The position numbers and the translations under genes were made by a program. 64,000 bases of DNA from Pseudomonas sp. HAR-UPW-AIA-41 (GTDB taxonomy: Bacteria; Pseudomonadota; Gammaproteobacteria; Pseudomonadales; Pseudomonadaceae), in NCBI RefSeq assembly GCF_002304225.1, contig NZ_NSLB01000003.1, positions 310,001 through 374,000 of the forward strand, in the 5' to 3' direction. Under the pieces are notes generated by a model. It ran no database searches, had not been told where the DNA came from, and saw only the letters and a list, made by a program, of their open reading frames with translations. Each line of letters begins with the position of its first letter. Within the stretch, counting starts at the first letter, position 1. This document shows positions 43,834 through 53,618 of the stretch, one piece after another.

Positions 43834-45792
43834 TCAGACGCCAGTTGAGGACGGTGCGGCGGGGGAGGTCTGGCGGGTCAGCAGCTCGCGTAGCTGCTCT
43901 TTCTCGTCGCTGCTCAAGTCACTTTGACGGGCCTTGCGTAGCAAATGTTCCAAGCGCTGCTCGCGTTGGCGGGCTGCCAAGGTAGTTATAGTGTCGAAAA
44001 ACTGTTGTTCAAGGTTGTCGGCTGAAATCAGCCATTCCTTTTCCGCCATGGCGCGCAGCAGGCGCCCCTGTTCGGTGCCGTGCCAGCGCGCAATCAGCTG
44101 CAGGGTGGTCAGGCGCGGGTTCTTCTGCAGGGCTTCCAGCAGGGCGACCAGCAACTGGGCGTAGAGGTCGTTTTCGGCGGCGAAGTGGCTGGCATCCTCG
44201 ACCTTGAGTGCCAGTTGCGGGTTCTGCAGCAGCGTGCGCAAGGCGCTCAGGGTTGGCGACTCGACGCTGACAGCGGTGCGTGGCGCGCGGGGCTGAAAGT
44301 CGCCGCGCTCGCCCTTGTGCTGCCAGGGTTTGTCGCCTTTTTTCCAGTTGCCCTTGCCGCGGCCTTCGCGAGCGGGCGGCGGGATTTCAGCGTAGCTGGG
44401 TGGTGCTTCGTAGTGATCGTAGGTGGGGGCGCTGTCGTAATAGCTGTCGTCGCCCGCGTGGTAGTAGTCGTCGCTCGGGCTGCTGTGTTGAGCGGGCGCT
44501 GCTGGAGTGGCAGGCTGCGCGCTGAGTCCGGTCAGCTCTCTCAGGCGCTGGTGCATCAGGGTGCGCAGGTTGATGCCGGGAATCTTCTCGATCAGCGGGG
44601 TGGCCAGCGTGGCCAGGTGTGCCTTGCCTTCCAGCGAGCGCGGGTCGGCCTCATCCATCAGTTGCTGGAAGAAGTAATCGGCCAGTGGCTGGGCTTGTTG
44701 GTTGAGGCGTGCGCGGAAGGCGTCGGGGCCCTCCGCGCGCACCAGACTGTCCGGATCCTCGCCTTCGGGGAGGAACAGGAAGCGCGCGCGGCGGCCGTCC
44801 TGCAGGTTAGGCATGACGGCTTCCAGAGCGCGCCAGGCAGCCTTGCGCCCGGCCTGATCGCCGTCGAAGCAGAACAGGATGTTCGGTACCAGGCGGAACA
44901 GGCGCTTGATGTGTTCTTCGCTGGTGGCGGTGCCCAGTGTCGCTACCGCGTTGCGCAGGCCCTGCTGGGCCAAGGCGATCACGTCCATGTAGCCCTCAAC
45001 CACCATGATCTCGTCGAGGTTGCGGTTGTTCTTGCGGGCTTCAAACAGGCCATAGAGTTCCTGGCCCTTGTGAAAGACCGGAGTTTCCGGGGAGTTCAGG
45101 TACTTCGGCTTGTCATCGCCAAGCACGCGGCCGCCAAAGGCGATGATGCGTCCGCGGCTGTCGCGGATCGGGAACATCACGCGGTCGCGAAAGCGGTCAT
45201 AGCGTTTGCCGGTTTCGGCGTTCTCGATCAGCAGGCCGGCGTCGATCATTGCCTTGACCTGCAGGGCGTCGCCGCCCAGATGCTTGAACAGGTTGTCCCA
45301 GCCCGGCGGGGCGAAGCCAAGGCCGAAGTCGCGGGCAATCTCGCCGGTCAGGCCGCGGCCTTTCAGGTAGTTCACCGCCGCCTGGCGGCTGGGGTGGCTC
45401 TTCAGGGCCTGGCGGTAGTAGTCGGCGGCGGCCGTCAGCAAGGGGTAAAGCGGTGAATCGGTGGGTTGGCGCGGCTTGTTGCTGCGCCCTTCTTCCCGGG
45501 GCACATCCATGCCGGCGCGCTTGGCCAGGTCTTCGACGGCCTGGACGAAGTCGAGGTTGTCATGGTCCATGACAAAGCCGAGGGCGTTGCCGCCGGCGCC
45601 GCAGCCGAAGCAGTAGTAGAACTGCTTGTCCGGGCTGACGCTGAACGAGGGGGTCTTCTCGTTATGGAAGGGGCAGCGTGCGCTGTAGTTCTTGCCGGCC
45701 TTTTTCAGCTGAATGCGCGAACCCACCACTTCGACGATGTCGGTGCGGTTGAGAAGATCATCGATGAATGATTGCGGAATCATGCCGGCCAT
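43834..45792 (-). CDS. dnaG: DNA primase DnaG
   Basis: A 652-residue primase that lays RNA primers at the replication fork. The N-terminal zinc-binding domain is visible (Cys-Pro-Phe-His near residue 39, FGCG near 61). The RNA-polymerase/Toprim core includes VVEGYMDVIAL. A Pro/Tyr/Asp-rich linker (about 425-490) precedes the DnaB-interaction domain. The ATG at 45792 gives MAGMIPQSFIDDLL; ATG 45783 is an alternative, and the longer frame from 45849 is not conserved-looking. It sits between rpsU and rpoD. Confidence 0.96.
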   Translation of the reverse strand: MAGMIPQSFIDDLLNRTDIVEVVGSRIQLKKAGKNYSARCPFHNEKTPSFSVSPDKQFYYCFGCGAGGNALGFVMDHDNLDFVQAVEDLAKRAGMDVPREEGRSNKPRQPTDSPLYPLLTAAADYYRQALKSHPSRQAAVNYLKGRGLTGEIARDFGLGFAPPGWDNLFKHLGGDALQVKAMIDAGLLIENAETGKRYDRFRDRVMFPIRDSRGRIIAFGGRVLGDDKPKYLNSPETPVFHKGQELYGLFEARKNNRNLDEIMVVEGYMDVIALAQQGLRNAVATLGTATSEEHIKRLFRLVPNILFCFDGDQAGRKAAWRALEAVMPNLQDGRRARFLFLPEGEDPDSLVRAEGPDAFRARLNQQAQPLADYFFQQLMDEADPRSLEGKAHLATLATPLIEKIPGINLRTLMHQRLRELTGLSAQPATPAAPAQHSSPSDDYYHAGDDSYYDSAPTYDHYEAPPSYAEIPPPAREGRGKGNWKKGDKPWQHKGERGDFQPRAPRTAVSVESPTLSALRTLLQNPQLALKVEDASHFAAENDLYAQLLVALLEALQKNPRLTTLQLIARWHGTEQGRLLRAMAEKEWLISADNLEQQFFDTITTLAARQREQRLEHLLRKARQSDLSSDEKEQLRELLTRQTSPAAPSSTGV

Positions 45793-45848
45793 GGACGGGA
45801 GGATACTGCCAGGCGGAGGGACACGGAAATCTTTTGCCCAGAAATGCA

Positions 45849-45868
45849 AAACCCGGCCGGGGCCGGGT
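45849..45868 (-). terminator. Attenuating terminator between rpsU and dnaG
   Basis: ACCCGGCC-GG-GGCCGGGT hairpin followed on the minus strand by TTTTGC. In the E. coli operon a terminator at this place lowers dnaG relative to rpsU; the same is likely here. Confidence 0.75.
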
Positions 45869-45899
45869 CATGCGGGGCGTCAAGTGCGCGACTGATAAC

Positions 45900-46115
45900 T
45901 CAGTACAGGCGCTCGCGACGGCGCTGTTCGCGCTGCACTTTCTTGGCGTGACGCTTCACTGCAGCGGCAGCTTTGCGCTTACGCTCAGTGGTCGGCTTTT
46001 CGTAGAATTCGCGGCTGCGCACTTCGGCCAGAACACCGGCCTTTTCGCAGGAGCGCTTGAAACGACGCAGAGCTACGTCGAAGGGTTCGTTCTCTTTAAC
46101 TTTGACGGCTGGCAT
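45900..46115 (-). CDS. rpsU: 30S ribosomal protein S21
   Basis: A 71-residue basic ribosomal protein ([20 protein letters not shown] start, Arg/Lys-rich tail) that assists initiation at the anti-Shine-Dalgarno region of 16S rRNA. First gene of the macromolecular-synthesis operon, with a good promoter upstream. Confidence 0.98.
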   Translation of the reverse strand: MPAVKVKENEPFDVALRRFKRSCEKAGVLAEVRSREFYEKPTTERKRKAAAAVKRHAKKVQREQRRRERLY

Positions 46116-46198
46116 CCAGGTCGTACCTTCACTGTTTTACCGAATGGACGACGCTATCCGGCAAGGGCACGGGAATACGTCGATTTCAAGGGCTGCGG

Positions 46199-46227
46199 AT
46201 ATTAACGCCAGATCGTTCGGAATGCAA
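46199..46227 (-). promoter_or_regulatory. Sigma-70 promoter of rpsU-dnaG-rpoD
   Basis: Minus-strand TTGCAT (46222-46227), 17-bp spacer, TAATAT (46199-46204), about 80 bp upstream of the rpsU start. Confidence 0.65.
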
Positions 46228-46312
46228 AGCCTCTGATCGAAAAGCGCTGGTTCGGCCGATGGACGACGCATTATCATGCGCGCCTCTTTGGTAGCCCCGA
46301 TTGTGCCCGAAC

Positions 46313-47338
46313 ATGCTTGTACTGGGACTGGAAACCTCCTGCGACGAAACCGGCGTAGCGCTTTATGACAGCGAGCGCGGCCTGCTGGCCGATGCCCTGT
46401 TCAGTCAGATCGACCTGCACCGCGTCTATGGCGGTGTGGTGCCGGAACTGGCTTCGCGTGATCACGTCAAGCGCATGTTGCCGCTGATCCGCCAGGTACT
46501 GTCCGAGGCCGGGCGTGAGGCCACGGATATCGATGCCATCGCCTACACCGCCGGACCGGGCCTGGTGGGGGCGTTGCTGGTCGGCGCGTCCTGCGCGCAG
46601 GCGCTGGCCTTTGCCTGGGGCGTTCCGGCGGTCGGGGTGCACCATATGGAAGGTCATCTGCTGGCCCCCATGCTGGAAGAGCAGCCGCCGCAGTTTCCGT
46701 TTGTCGCCCTGCTGGTCTCTGGCGGCCACACCCAATTGGTGCGGGTCGATGGCATCGGCCGTTATGAGCTGCTGGGCGAGTCGATCGACGATGCCGCCGG
46801 CGAGGCGTTCGACAAAACCGCCAAGTTGATGGGGCTGCCCTATCCGGGCGGACCTGAGATTGCCCGCCTGGCCGAGCAGGGCGTGGCCGGACGCTTCAAG
46901 TTCCCGCGACCGATGACCGACCGGCCGGGGCTGGAGTTCAGCTTCAGCGGTCTGAAAACGGCGGCCTTGAATGCCTGGCAGCAGTGCCAGCAGGCCGGCG
47001 ATCTGAGCGAGCAGACCCGCTGCGATATCGCCCGTGGCTTTCAGGAGGCAGTGGTCGACACCCTGACCATCAAGTGCCAGCGCGCGCTCAGGCAGACCGG
47101 GCTGAGCAGCCTGGTGATTGCCGGCGGAGTCAGTGCCAATCAGGCGCTGCGTCAGTCTCTGGAGCAGATGCTGGCGGGGCTCAAGGGGCAGGTGTTCTAT
47201 GCGCGCCCGCGTTTTTGTACCGATAACGGCGCGATGATTGCCTATGCCGGTTGCCAGCGCCTGCTGGCCGGTCAGCATGAAGGACTGGCGATCAGTGTGC
47301 AGGCGCGCTGGCCGATGGATAGTCTGCCGCCACTGTGA
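46313..47338 (+). CDS. tsaD: tRNA threonylcarbamoyladenosine transferase subunit TsaD
   Basis: A 341-residue Kae1/TsaD protein that, with TsaB and TsaE, moves threonylcarbamoyl onto A37 of ANN-reading tRNAs. The metal-binding His pair is in HHMEGH (about residues 111-116). The motifs [11 protein letters not shown] and [11 protein letters not shown] and the C-terminal [11 protein letters not shown] are intact. The ATG at 46313 gives the usual start and length. It is divergent from rpsU as in most gammaproteobacteria. Confidence 0.97.
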   Translation: MLVLGLETSCDETGVALYDSERGLLADALFSQIDLHRVYGGVVPELASRDHVKRMLPLIRQVLSEAGREATDIDAIAYTAGPGLVGALLVGASCAQALAFAWGVPAVGVHHMEGHLLAPMLEEQPPQFPFVALLVSGGHTQLVRVDGIGRYELLGESIDDAAGEAFDKTAKLMGLPYPGGPEIARLAEQGVAGRFKFPRPMTDRPGLEFSFSGLKTAALNAWQQCQQAGDLSEQTRCDIARGFQEAVVDTLTIKCQRALRQTGLSSLVIAGGVSANQALRQSLEQMLAGLKGQVFYARPRFCTDNGAMIAYAGCQRLLAGQHEGLAISVQARWPMDSLPPL

Positions 47339-47358
47339 GCGCGGTTCATGTGTGCAGG

Positions 47359-47928
47359 TCAGAAATGTCGTTCGCGCCCGGCCAGCAGGTCGCGTAGATT
47401 GCTGCGGTGACGCCAGACGATGAGCACGGTCAGTACACTCATCGGCAACAAGGCCGCCGGTTGCTGCCAGGCCAGCAGTGGCAGGGTCAGCGGAGTGGCG
47501 GTCAGCGAGGCGAGTGAGCTGGTGCGGCTGAGCTTGAAGGTCAGGGCCCAGGCTGCCAGTGCGAGCACGGCGGCGGGTGGATAAAGGCCCAGCAGCATGC
47601 CCGCGGCGGTGGCAACGCCCTTGCCGCCCTGGAAACGGAAAAATACCGGGTAGAGGTGGCCGACTACCGCCGCCAGACCGATCCAGGCTTGTTCCTGCAG
47701 ATTGAAGCCGGCGCCCCAGGCGACGGCTACCGGTAGCAGGCCTTTGCTCAGATCACCGAGCAGGGTGAGGAGAGCGAGTTTTTTGCCGGCCACGCGCAGC
47801 ATGTTGGTGGCGCCGGGGTTGCCGGAGCCCGCCGTGCGCGGGTCGCCCAGACCTGCCAGGCGACTGAGCAGGATGGCGAAGGACAGGGAGCCAAGCAGGT
47901 AGGCGAGGATCGCCAACAGCCAGAACAT
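47359..47928 (-). CDS. plsY: Glycerol-3-phosphate acyltransferase PlsY
   Basis: A 189-residue inner-membrane enzyme with five transmembrane helices that acylates glycerol-3-phosphate from acyl-phosphate, the first step of phospholipid synthesis with PlsX. The three active-site loops are visible: [11 protein letters not shown], the [20 protein letters not shown] block, and [13 protein letters not shown]. The ATG at 47928 ([17 protein letters not shown]) matches the family; ATG 47937 is the alternative. The long upstream frame overlaps folB antisense and is rejected. Confidence 0.95.
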   Translation of the reverse strand: MFWLLAILAYLLGSLSFAILLSRLAGLGDPRTAGSGNPGATNMLRVAGKKLALLTLLGDLSKGLLPVAVAWGAGFNLQEQAWIGLAAVVGHLYPVFFRFQGGKGVATAAGMLLGLYPPAAVLALAAWALTFKLSRTSSLASLTATPLTLPLLAWQQPAALLPMSVLTVLIVWRHRSNLRDLLAGRERHF

Positions 47929-47979
47929 GGTATCCATTCCGGGGCGTGTGAGCCCCGATTGTAACGAGGCAGCACAGAC

Positions 47980-48333
47980 GTGGACATGGTTTTCATCGAG
48001 GGGCTGGAGGTCGATACCGTGATCGGTGTGTACGACTGGGAGCGCAAAATCCGCCAGTGCCTGAGCCTCGATCTGCAGTTTGCCTGGGATAACAGCCTGC
48101 CCGCGGCAAACGACGACCTGAGTCTGGCGCTCGACTACGCGACAGTCTCGGCGCGCATCCAGCAGTTTGCCGAGGGCGCGCAATTCCAGCTGGTGGAGAC
48201 TTTCGCCGAGCGTCTGGCCGCCTTGCTGATGAGCGAATTCGGCATCCGCTGGCTGCGTCTCAAGCTGACCAAGCCCGGTGCGGTGCCGGCGGCACGCGGC
48301 GTGGGCGTGGAGATTGAGCGCGGATGTCGCTGA
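47980..48333 (+). CDS. folB: Dihydroneopterin aldolase
   Basis: A 117-residue folate-pathway enzyme that splits dihydroneopterin into 6-hydroxymethyl-dihydropterin and glycolaldehyde. The start is GTG 47980 ([22 protein letters not shown]), matching family N termini; ATG 47986 is possible. The catalytic Glu is in VIGVYDWE, and the Lys in LKLTKPGAV is present. It overlaps folK by 10 bp. Confidence 0.95.
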   Translation: MDMVFIEGLEVDTVIGVYDWERKIRQCLSLDLQFAWDNSLPAANDDLSLALDYATVSARIQQFAEGAQFQLVETFAERLAALLMSEFGIRWLRLKLTKPGAVPAARGVGVEIERGCR

Positions 48334-48872
48334 CCACTGTTTTTCTGGGTCTCGGTAGCAATATCGAGCGTGAGCGCCATCTGCTCGCCGGTCTGGAGGC
48401 GCTGTCGGCGTTCCTGATAAACCTGCGCTGCTCGCCGGTGTTCGAGAGCCAGGCCGTGGGTATCAAAAGCGGTCCTTTCTTCAATCTGGTGGTGCAGGCC
48501 GAAACGGCCTTGAGTCTGGCCGAACTGGACCGCTGGCTGAAGGCCATCGAGGCCGACAACGGCCGTTATGCCCCCGGGCGCAAGGGGCTGCCGCTGGATA
48601 TCGACGTGCTGCTCTACGGTGACCGGGTCGGCGAATTCGAGGGACTGACCCTGCCGCGAGCGGAAATTCTCAAGAATGCCTTTGTCCTCTGGCCCCTGGC
48701 CCTGCTCGCGCCGGCGCAGAAACATCCCGGGGCAGGACAGTCGTTTGCCGAGTTGTGGGGCACCATGCATAGCGAGCAGCAATTGTGGCCGGTGGCATTC
48801 AGCTGGCGCGGGCAGGCGCTGACGCCGGATAGCCTGTTGCAGGCGTACCCGGCACCGCTCAATCCTCTTTAA
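48324..48872 (+). CDS. folK: 2-amino-4-hydroxy-6-hydroxymethyldihydropteridine pyrophosphokinase
   Basis: A 182-residue enzyme that transfers pyrophosphate from ATP to hydroxymethyl-dihydropterin, the step after FolB. The motifs [20 protein letters not shown] and [11 protein letters not shown] (metal-binding Asp pair) are visible. The C terminus is longer than in the ~160-residue E. coli enzyme, as is usual for the cca-linked FolK of Pseudomonas. Overlaps the end of the convergent cca gene by 14 bp. Confidence 0.9.
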   Translation: MSLTTVFLGLGSNIERERHLLAGLEALSAFLINLRCSPVFESQAVGIKSGPFFNLVVQAETALSLAELDRWLKAIEADNGRYAPGRKGLPLDIDVLLYGDRVGEFEGLTLPRAEILKNAFVLWPLALLAPAQKHPGAGQSFAELWGTMHSEQQLWPVAFSWRGQALTPDSLLQAYPAPLNPL

Positions 48873-50100
48873 GGTTGCCGCTGGCAGCCTTGTACGCGCT
48901 CAGTGCCCTGAGCCGCTCGCGCTGCAGGGCCTCACCCAGATCCGCACCCTTGAAACCCTGTTCGACCAGTGGCTGCACGGCTACCTGACGGGCGACCTCT
49001 GCCGCGCCCAGCAGATAGGCTGCCTGCGGGTAGTCGCGCTGTTCGAAGCCCAGGCGGCCGCGGGCATCCATTTCACAGGCGGCGACAAACTCGGCAAAGC
49101 GCTGCGGGCGGCGATAGGCATCGAAGCTCTGCAGCAGCTTGAGCAGCGTGTCGGCGCGCAGTTCCAGCGCACGGTGGCCGTGGGTGTGGTATTCGCCGAC
49201 CAGCAGGGCCAGCTCGGCGCATTCCCTGGGTACCTTGCTGCGCTGGTTGATCGCCTTGATCAGACGCAAACCCTTGTGTTCGTGGGCGATGTGGCGTGGC
49301 CACTCGCTCTCTGGCGTCAGCCCCTTGCCTACATCGTGCAGCAGGCTGGCCCAGCGCACGCTCAGCGGCTGGTCGTGCTCGGCGCATTGACGCAGCACCA
49401 TGAGTACGTGCACGCCGGTGTCGACTTCGGGATGGTGGGTGGCGGTCTGCGGTACGCCAAACAGCGTATCCACTTCCGGCAGCCAGGCGGCCAGGGCGCC
49501 GCAGTTACGCAGCACTTCGATGAAGACCTCCGGGCGGGGCTCCATCAGGGCCCGGGAGACTTCCTTCCAGCTGCGTTCGGCCGTCAGCGCGGCCAGTTCG
49601 CCGGACTCGGCGATCTGGCGCATCAGAGCAAGGGTCTCCTCGGCCACGCGAAAGCCCAGCGGCGCATAGCGGGCCGCGAAGCGGGCGACGCGCAGCACGC
49701 GCAGCGGGTCTTCGGCGAAGGCCGGGGAGACGTGGCGCAGCACGCAGTCGGCCAGGTCACGCTGCCCGCCGTAAGGGTCGATGACACGCCCCTGCTCATC
49801 TTCGGCCATGGCGTTGACGGTGAGGTCGCGGCGGATCAGGTCTTCTTCCAGCGTCACATCCGGGCTGGCGTAGAAGGTAAAGCCGCCATAGCCCACGCCA
49901 CTCTTGCGCTCGGTTCGTGCCAGTGCGTATTCCTCGGCCGTCTGCGGGTGGAGAAATACCGGGAAATCCCCGCCCACCGGACGATAGCCAAGGGTCTGCA
50001 TGGCCTGGGCATCGGCCCCGACCACCAACCAGTCGATATCGGTTACCGCGCGACCGAGTAACCGATCGCGTACCGCGCCGCCCACTTTATAAATCTGCAT
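48859..50100 (-). CDS. cca: Multifunctional CCA-adding tRNA nucleotidyltransferase
   Basis: A 413-residue class II CCA enzyme that builds or repairs the tRNA 3' CCA end. The nucleotidyltransferase head has [10 protein letters not shown] (residues 7-16) and DIDWLVVG (metal-binding Asps). A C-terminal HD phosphohydrolase domain with LLHDVGKG (about 250-257) gives phosphatase/phosphodiesterase activity. The length matches E. coli Cca. Converges on folK. Confidence 0.95.
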   Translation of the reverse strand: MQIYKVGGAVRDRLLGRAVTDIDWLVVGADAQAMQTLGYRPVGGDFPVFLHPQTAEEYALARTERKSGVGYGGFTFYASPDVTLEEDLIRRDLTVNAMAEDEQGRVIDPYGGQRDLADCVLRHVSPAFAEDPLRVLRVARFAARYAPLGFRVAEETLALMRQIAESGELAALTAERSWKEVSRALMEPRPEVFIEVLRNCGALAAWLPEVDTLFGVPQTATHHPEVDTGVHVLMVLRQCAEHDQPLSVRWASLLHDVGKGLTPESEWPRHIAHEHKGLRLIKAINQRSKVPRECAELALLVGEYHTHGHRALELRADTLLKLLQSFDAYRRPQRFAEFVAACEMDARGRLGFEQRDYPQAAYLLGAAEVARQVAVQPLVEQGFKGADLGEALQRERLRALSAYKAASGNLKED

Positions 50101-50147
50101 GCCGACCTCCGTTGCCGCTAAGCATACCGGTCGGCGCAGTGGGCGTC

Positions 50148-50669
50148 TTAGTTCATCGTGGACCGGGTGGCCTGCGGGATTTGCCGGAGCAGTGCGCCCA
50201 GAGCCTGCTGTAGCAGCTCGGCGCTGTCGCGCTCAGGGCTCAGACCGGTGCTGACCTTGCCTTCCCAGAGCGTTTGATCCTGCAGATCGGTGAGGCGCAC
50301 GCGCAGGGTGCCGGTGTTGTCGCGCAACCGGTGGATGCTCTGGTAGGGGCCGAGCAGGCCGGGGTTGTCGACGCGGAACTCCAGTGGCTGATCCTGCACG
50401 GCCAGCCAGTAGTAGACCCGCAGTTGTGGATGCCGGGTGTCCTGCTGATAGCCCTGCTCGGCCAGGCCCCGCTGCAGCTCGATGGCCAGCTCGGCGTAGC
50501 GCTGGCGGAAGGGCGGCTCGCCCTGCAGGGCCTGTTCCGGGGCGATCAGCTGGTAGCGCTGCAGTCCGCTCAGGGCCGGGCTGGCCGGGGTGATGATCTC
50601 GGATTGCGGAATGACACTGGCGCAGGTGGCCAGGCCCATGATCAGCAGGAGAATGACAAACAGGCGCAT
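50148..50669 (-). CDS. DUF4136 family lipoprotein
   Basis: A 173-residue predicted lipoprotein. The signal peptide has a lipobox LATC (Cys16), and a DUF4136-type domain spans about 35-170. The start at 50669 is chosen because it places the signal peptide at the N terminus; the longer frame is not plausible. It follows the spoVR-type gene on the same strand but is separate from it. Function unknown. Confidence 0.83.
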   Translation of the reverse strand: MRLFVILLLIMGLATCASVIPQSEIITPASPALSGLQRYQLIAPEQALQGEPPFRQRYAELAIELQRGLAEQGYQQDTRHPQLRVYYWLAVQDQPLEFRVDNPGLLGPYQSIHRLRDNTGTLRVRLTDLQDQTLWEGKVSTGLSPERDSAELLQQALGALLRQIPQATRSTMN

Positions 50670-50730
50670 GACCGCTCGCTCTTGGAATGTGCCGCCGATG
50701 CTGTGACGCAGGACCATGCGGGTCAACCGA

Positions 50731-52284
50731 TCAAATGGGCGGGACGATCAGGTCCAGGCGCGGCTGCTCGCTTTCCAGCGACGGTTTGAGCGGCATATGC
50801 CGGGTGCGTACCACCTGCTCGCCCTGCACGCTTTCCAGATGAATGTCGAACCCCCACAGGCGGTGCAGGTGCTTCATCACTTCGTCACAGGAGTCGGCCA
50901 GCGGTTTGCGGTCGTGCTGGGTATGGCGCAGGGTCAGCGAGCGGTCGCCGCGGCGGTCGACATTCCAGATCTGCACGTTGGGTTCGCGGTTGCCCAGGTT
51001 GTACTGCGCCGCCAGCAGCTCGCGGATATGCCTGTAGCCGGGCTCATCGTGGATTGCCGACACCAGCAGGTCGTCCTTCTGGTCATCGTCGATGATGCTG
51101 AACAGCTTGAAGTCGCGGATCACCTTGGGTGACAGGTACTGCAGGATGAAGCTTTCGTCCTTGAAGCTCTGCATGGCGAATTTCAGGGTCGACAGCCAGT
51201 CGCTGCCGGCAATGTCGGGGAACCAGCGTTTGTCCTCGTCGGTGGGGTTTTCGCAGATGCGGCGGATGTCCTGATACATGGCAAAGCCCAGGGCATAGGG
51301 GTTGATGCCGTTGTAGTAGGGGCTGTCGAAGCTCGGCTGGAACACCACGCTGGTGTGGTACTGGAGGAATTCCAGCATGAAGCCGTCGGTGACCAGGCCT
51401 TCGTCGTACAGGTCATTGAGCAGCGTGTAGTGCCAGAAGGTGGCCCAGCCCTCGTTCATCACCTGGGTCTGGCGCTGCGGGTAGAAGTACTGGGCGACCT
51501 TGCGCACGATGCGCACCACCTCGCGCTGCCAGGGCTCCAGCAACGGCGCGTGTTTCTCCAGAAAATACAGGATGTTCTCCTGCGGCTCGGCCGGCCAGCG
51601 CTTGCCGTCGCTGGCCTTTTGCTTGTCGCCGGTCTTGGGAATGGTGCGCCACAGGTCGTTGACCTGCCGCTGCAGCTGCTCCTCCCGCTCCTTCTGCCGT
51701 TGCCGTTCTTCCTCGGCGGAGATCGGGTAGGGGCGCTTGTAGCGGTCGACGCCGTAGTTCATCAGGGCATGGCAGGAGTCCAGCAGTTCCTCCACGGCGT
51801 CGATGCCGTGGCGCTCCTCGCACTGCATGATGTACTGCTTGGCGAACACCAGGTAATCGATGATCGAGCTGGCGTCGGTCCAGCTGCGGAACAGGTAGTT
51901 GCCCTTGAAGAAACTGTTGTGGCCGTAGCAGGCGTGGGCGATCACCAGCGCCTGCATGCACATGGTGTTTTCTTCCATCAGGTAGGCAATGCACGGATCG
52001 GAGTTGATCACGATCTCGTAGGCCAGGCCCATCTGCCCGCGCGAGTAGCCTTTCTCGGTGGCGAGGAAGTGTTTGCCATAGGACCAGTGGTGGTAGCCGA
52101 TGGGCATGCCGACCGAGGCGTAGGCATCCATCATCTGTTCAGCGGTGATCACCTCGATCTGGTTGGGGTAGGTGTCCAGCGCATAGCGCTCGGCGAGACG
52201 GGCGATCTCGCGGTCGTACTGCTGGATCAGCTCGAAGCTCCATTCCGAGCCACTGGAGATCGGCTGGCGCGGGCGGGCACTCAT
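50731..52284 (-). CDS. SpoVR family protein (YcgB-like)
   Basis: A 517-residue cytoplasmic SpoVR-family protein, last of the prkA operon. The conserved His/Glu/Tyr-rich core is visible ([40 protein letters not shown]). The start at 52284 follows GAGGAGG and overlaps the upstream gene by 4 bp; the long upstream frame runs inside that gene. In enterobacteria these proteins belong to the RpoS regulon; the biochemical role is not known. Confidence 0.93.
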   Translation of the reverse strand: MSARPRQPISSGSEWSFELIQQYDREIARLAERYALDTYPNQIEVITAEQMMDAYASVGMPIGYHHWSYGKHFLATEKGYSRGQMGLAYEIVINSDPCIAYLMEENTMCMQALVIAHACYGHNSFFKGNYLFRSWTDASSIIDYLVFAKQYIMQCEERHGIDAVEELLDSCHALMNYGVDRYKRPYPISAEEERQRQKEREEQLQRQVNDLWRTIPKTGDKQKASDGKRWPAEPQENILYFLEKHAPLLEPWQREVVRIVRKVAQYFYPQRQTQVMNEGWATFWHYTLLNDLYDEGLVTDGFMLEFLQYHTSVVFQPSFDSPYYNGINPYALGFAMYQDIRRICENPTDEDKRWFPDIAGSDWLSTLKFAMQSFKDESFILQYLSPKVIRDFKLFSIIDDDQKDDLLVSAIHDEPGYRHIRELLAAQYNLGNREPNVQIWNVDRRGDRSLTLRHTQHDRKPLADSCDEVMKHLHRLWGFDIHLESVQGEQVVRTRHMPLKPSLESEQPRLDLIVPPI

Positions 52285-53552
52285 GCGCTGATCCTCCTCT
52301 GGAACAGTTCGCGGAACACCGGGTAGATATCGGCGGCGGCGACGATCTGCTGCTGGGCGAAACTGTCGGGGAAGGCTTCGCCCACGCTTTCGTATTCGAA
52401 CCACAGGGCCTGGTGTTCGCGCGGGGTGATCTCGACGTAGGTGAAGTACTGCATGAACGGCATGATCTGCTTGAGCAGGATTTCGCGGCACACGGGCGAG
52501 TCGTCGTTCCAGTTGTCGCCGTCGGAGGCCTGGGCGCCATAGATGTTCCATTCATGGGCCGGATAGCGCTCGGCCATGATTTCCTGCATCAGCTTGAGCG
52601 CGCTGGAGACGATGGTGCCGCCGGTTTCCCGCGAGTAGAAGAACTCCTCCTCATCGACCTCTTTGGCACTCGTATGGTGGCGGATAAACACCACCTCGAT
52701 CTTGTCGTAGCTGCGCTTGAGAAACAGATAGAGGAGGATGAAGAAGCGTTTGGCGATGTCCTTGGTGGCCTGGGTCATCGAGCCGGACACGTCCATGATG
52801 CAGAACATCACGGCCTTGGAAGTGGGGTTGGGCTGCTTGCTCAGCAGGTTGTACTTGAGGTCGAAGGTGTCGAGAAACGGCACCTTGTCGATGCGCCGGC
52901 GCAGGCGGCTGATCTCTTCCTCGGTGGCGGCGATGGCGGCGAGGTTGTCCGGCTCTTCGCTCTTCAGGCGATCCAGCTCGGCCAGCGCCAGTTTCAGTTT
53001 GCCGCGGCTGGAGCCGGACAGGGCAATGCGCCTCGCATGGGCCGAACGCAGGGTGCGGACGATATTGATGCGCGACGGGTTGCCTTCGTTGCTGATCCCG
53101 GCGCGCACTGTCTTGAAACTGTCGATGCCGGTCAGGTGACGCTTGACCAGATTGGGCAGAGCCAGATCCTCGAACATGAAATCGAGGAATTCGTCCTGGG
53201 TGATCTGAAAGACGAACTCGTCCATGCCCTCGCCGGAATTGCTCGCCTTGCCGCTCCCGCGTCCACCGGCGCCGCCCTGTGGCCGGCTGATGTGCTCTCC
53301 GCTGGTGAATTCCTTGTTACCCGGGTGTACCTGGGTCTGCCGGCCGCCGCGACCATGGTGCAGCACCGGCTCGTCGATGTCGCGGCCGGGAATGCTGATC
53401 TGCTCGCCGTGCTCCATGTCGGTGATGGAGCGGCGGCTGACCGCATCCTCCACCGCTTTTTTGATGTGCTCGCGGTAGCGGCGCAGGAAGCGCTGGCGGT
53501 TGACCGTGCTCTTGTTCTTGCCGTTCAGCCGCCGGTCGATGACGTAGCTCAT
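52281..53552 (-). CDS. DUF444 family protein (YeaH-like), von Willebrand A-type
   Basis: A 423-residue cytoplasmic protein. The N-terminal half is charged, with a Gly/Arg-rich stretch (about 75-110). The C-terminal half contains a VWA-like metal-ion-dependent adhesion motif ([19 protein letters not shown]). It is always found with PrkA and SpoVR and is thought to act as a partner of the PrkA kinase. It overlaps the spoVR gene by 4 bp. Confidence 0.93.
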   Translation of the reverse strand: MSYVIDRRLNGKNKSTVNRQRFLRRYREHIKKAVEDAVSRRSITDMEHGEQISIPGRDIDEPVLHHGRGGRQTQVHPGNKEFTSGEHISRPQGGAGGRGSGKASNSGEGMDEFVFQITQDEFLDFMFEDLALPNLVKRHLTGIDSFKTVRAGISNEGNPSRINIVRTLRSAHARRIALSGSSRGKLKLALAELDRLKSEEPDNLAAIAATEEEISRLRRRIDKVPFLDTFDLKYNLLSKQPNPTSKAVMFCIMDVSGSMTQATKDIAKRFFILLYLFLKRSYDKIEVVFIRHHTSAKEVDEEEFFYSRETGGTIVSSALKLMQEIMAERYPAHEWNIYGAQASDGDNWNDDSPVCREILLKQIMPFMQYFTYVEITPREHQALWFEYESVGEAFPDSFAQQQIVAAADIYPVFRELFQRRISA

Positions 53553-53618
53553 AGCCGTTCTCCGGGCCAGGCTCAGGGGGCAGCACGGCGGGCCGCATGG
53601 CCCGCCGGCGGCGCGCGC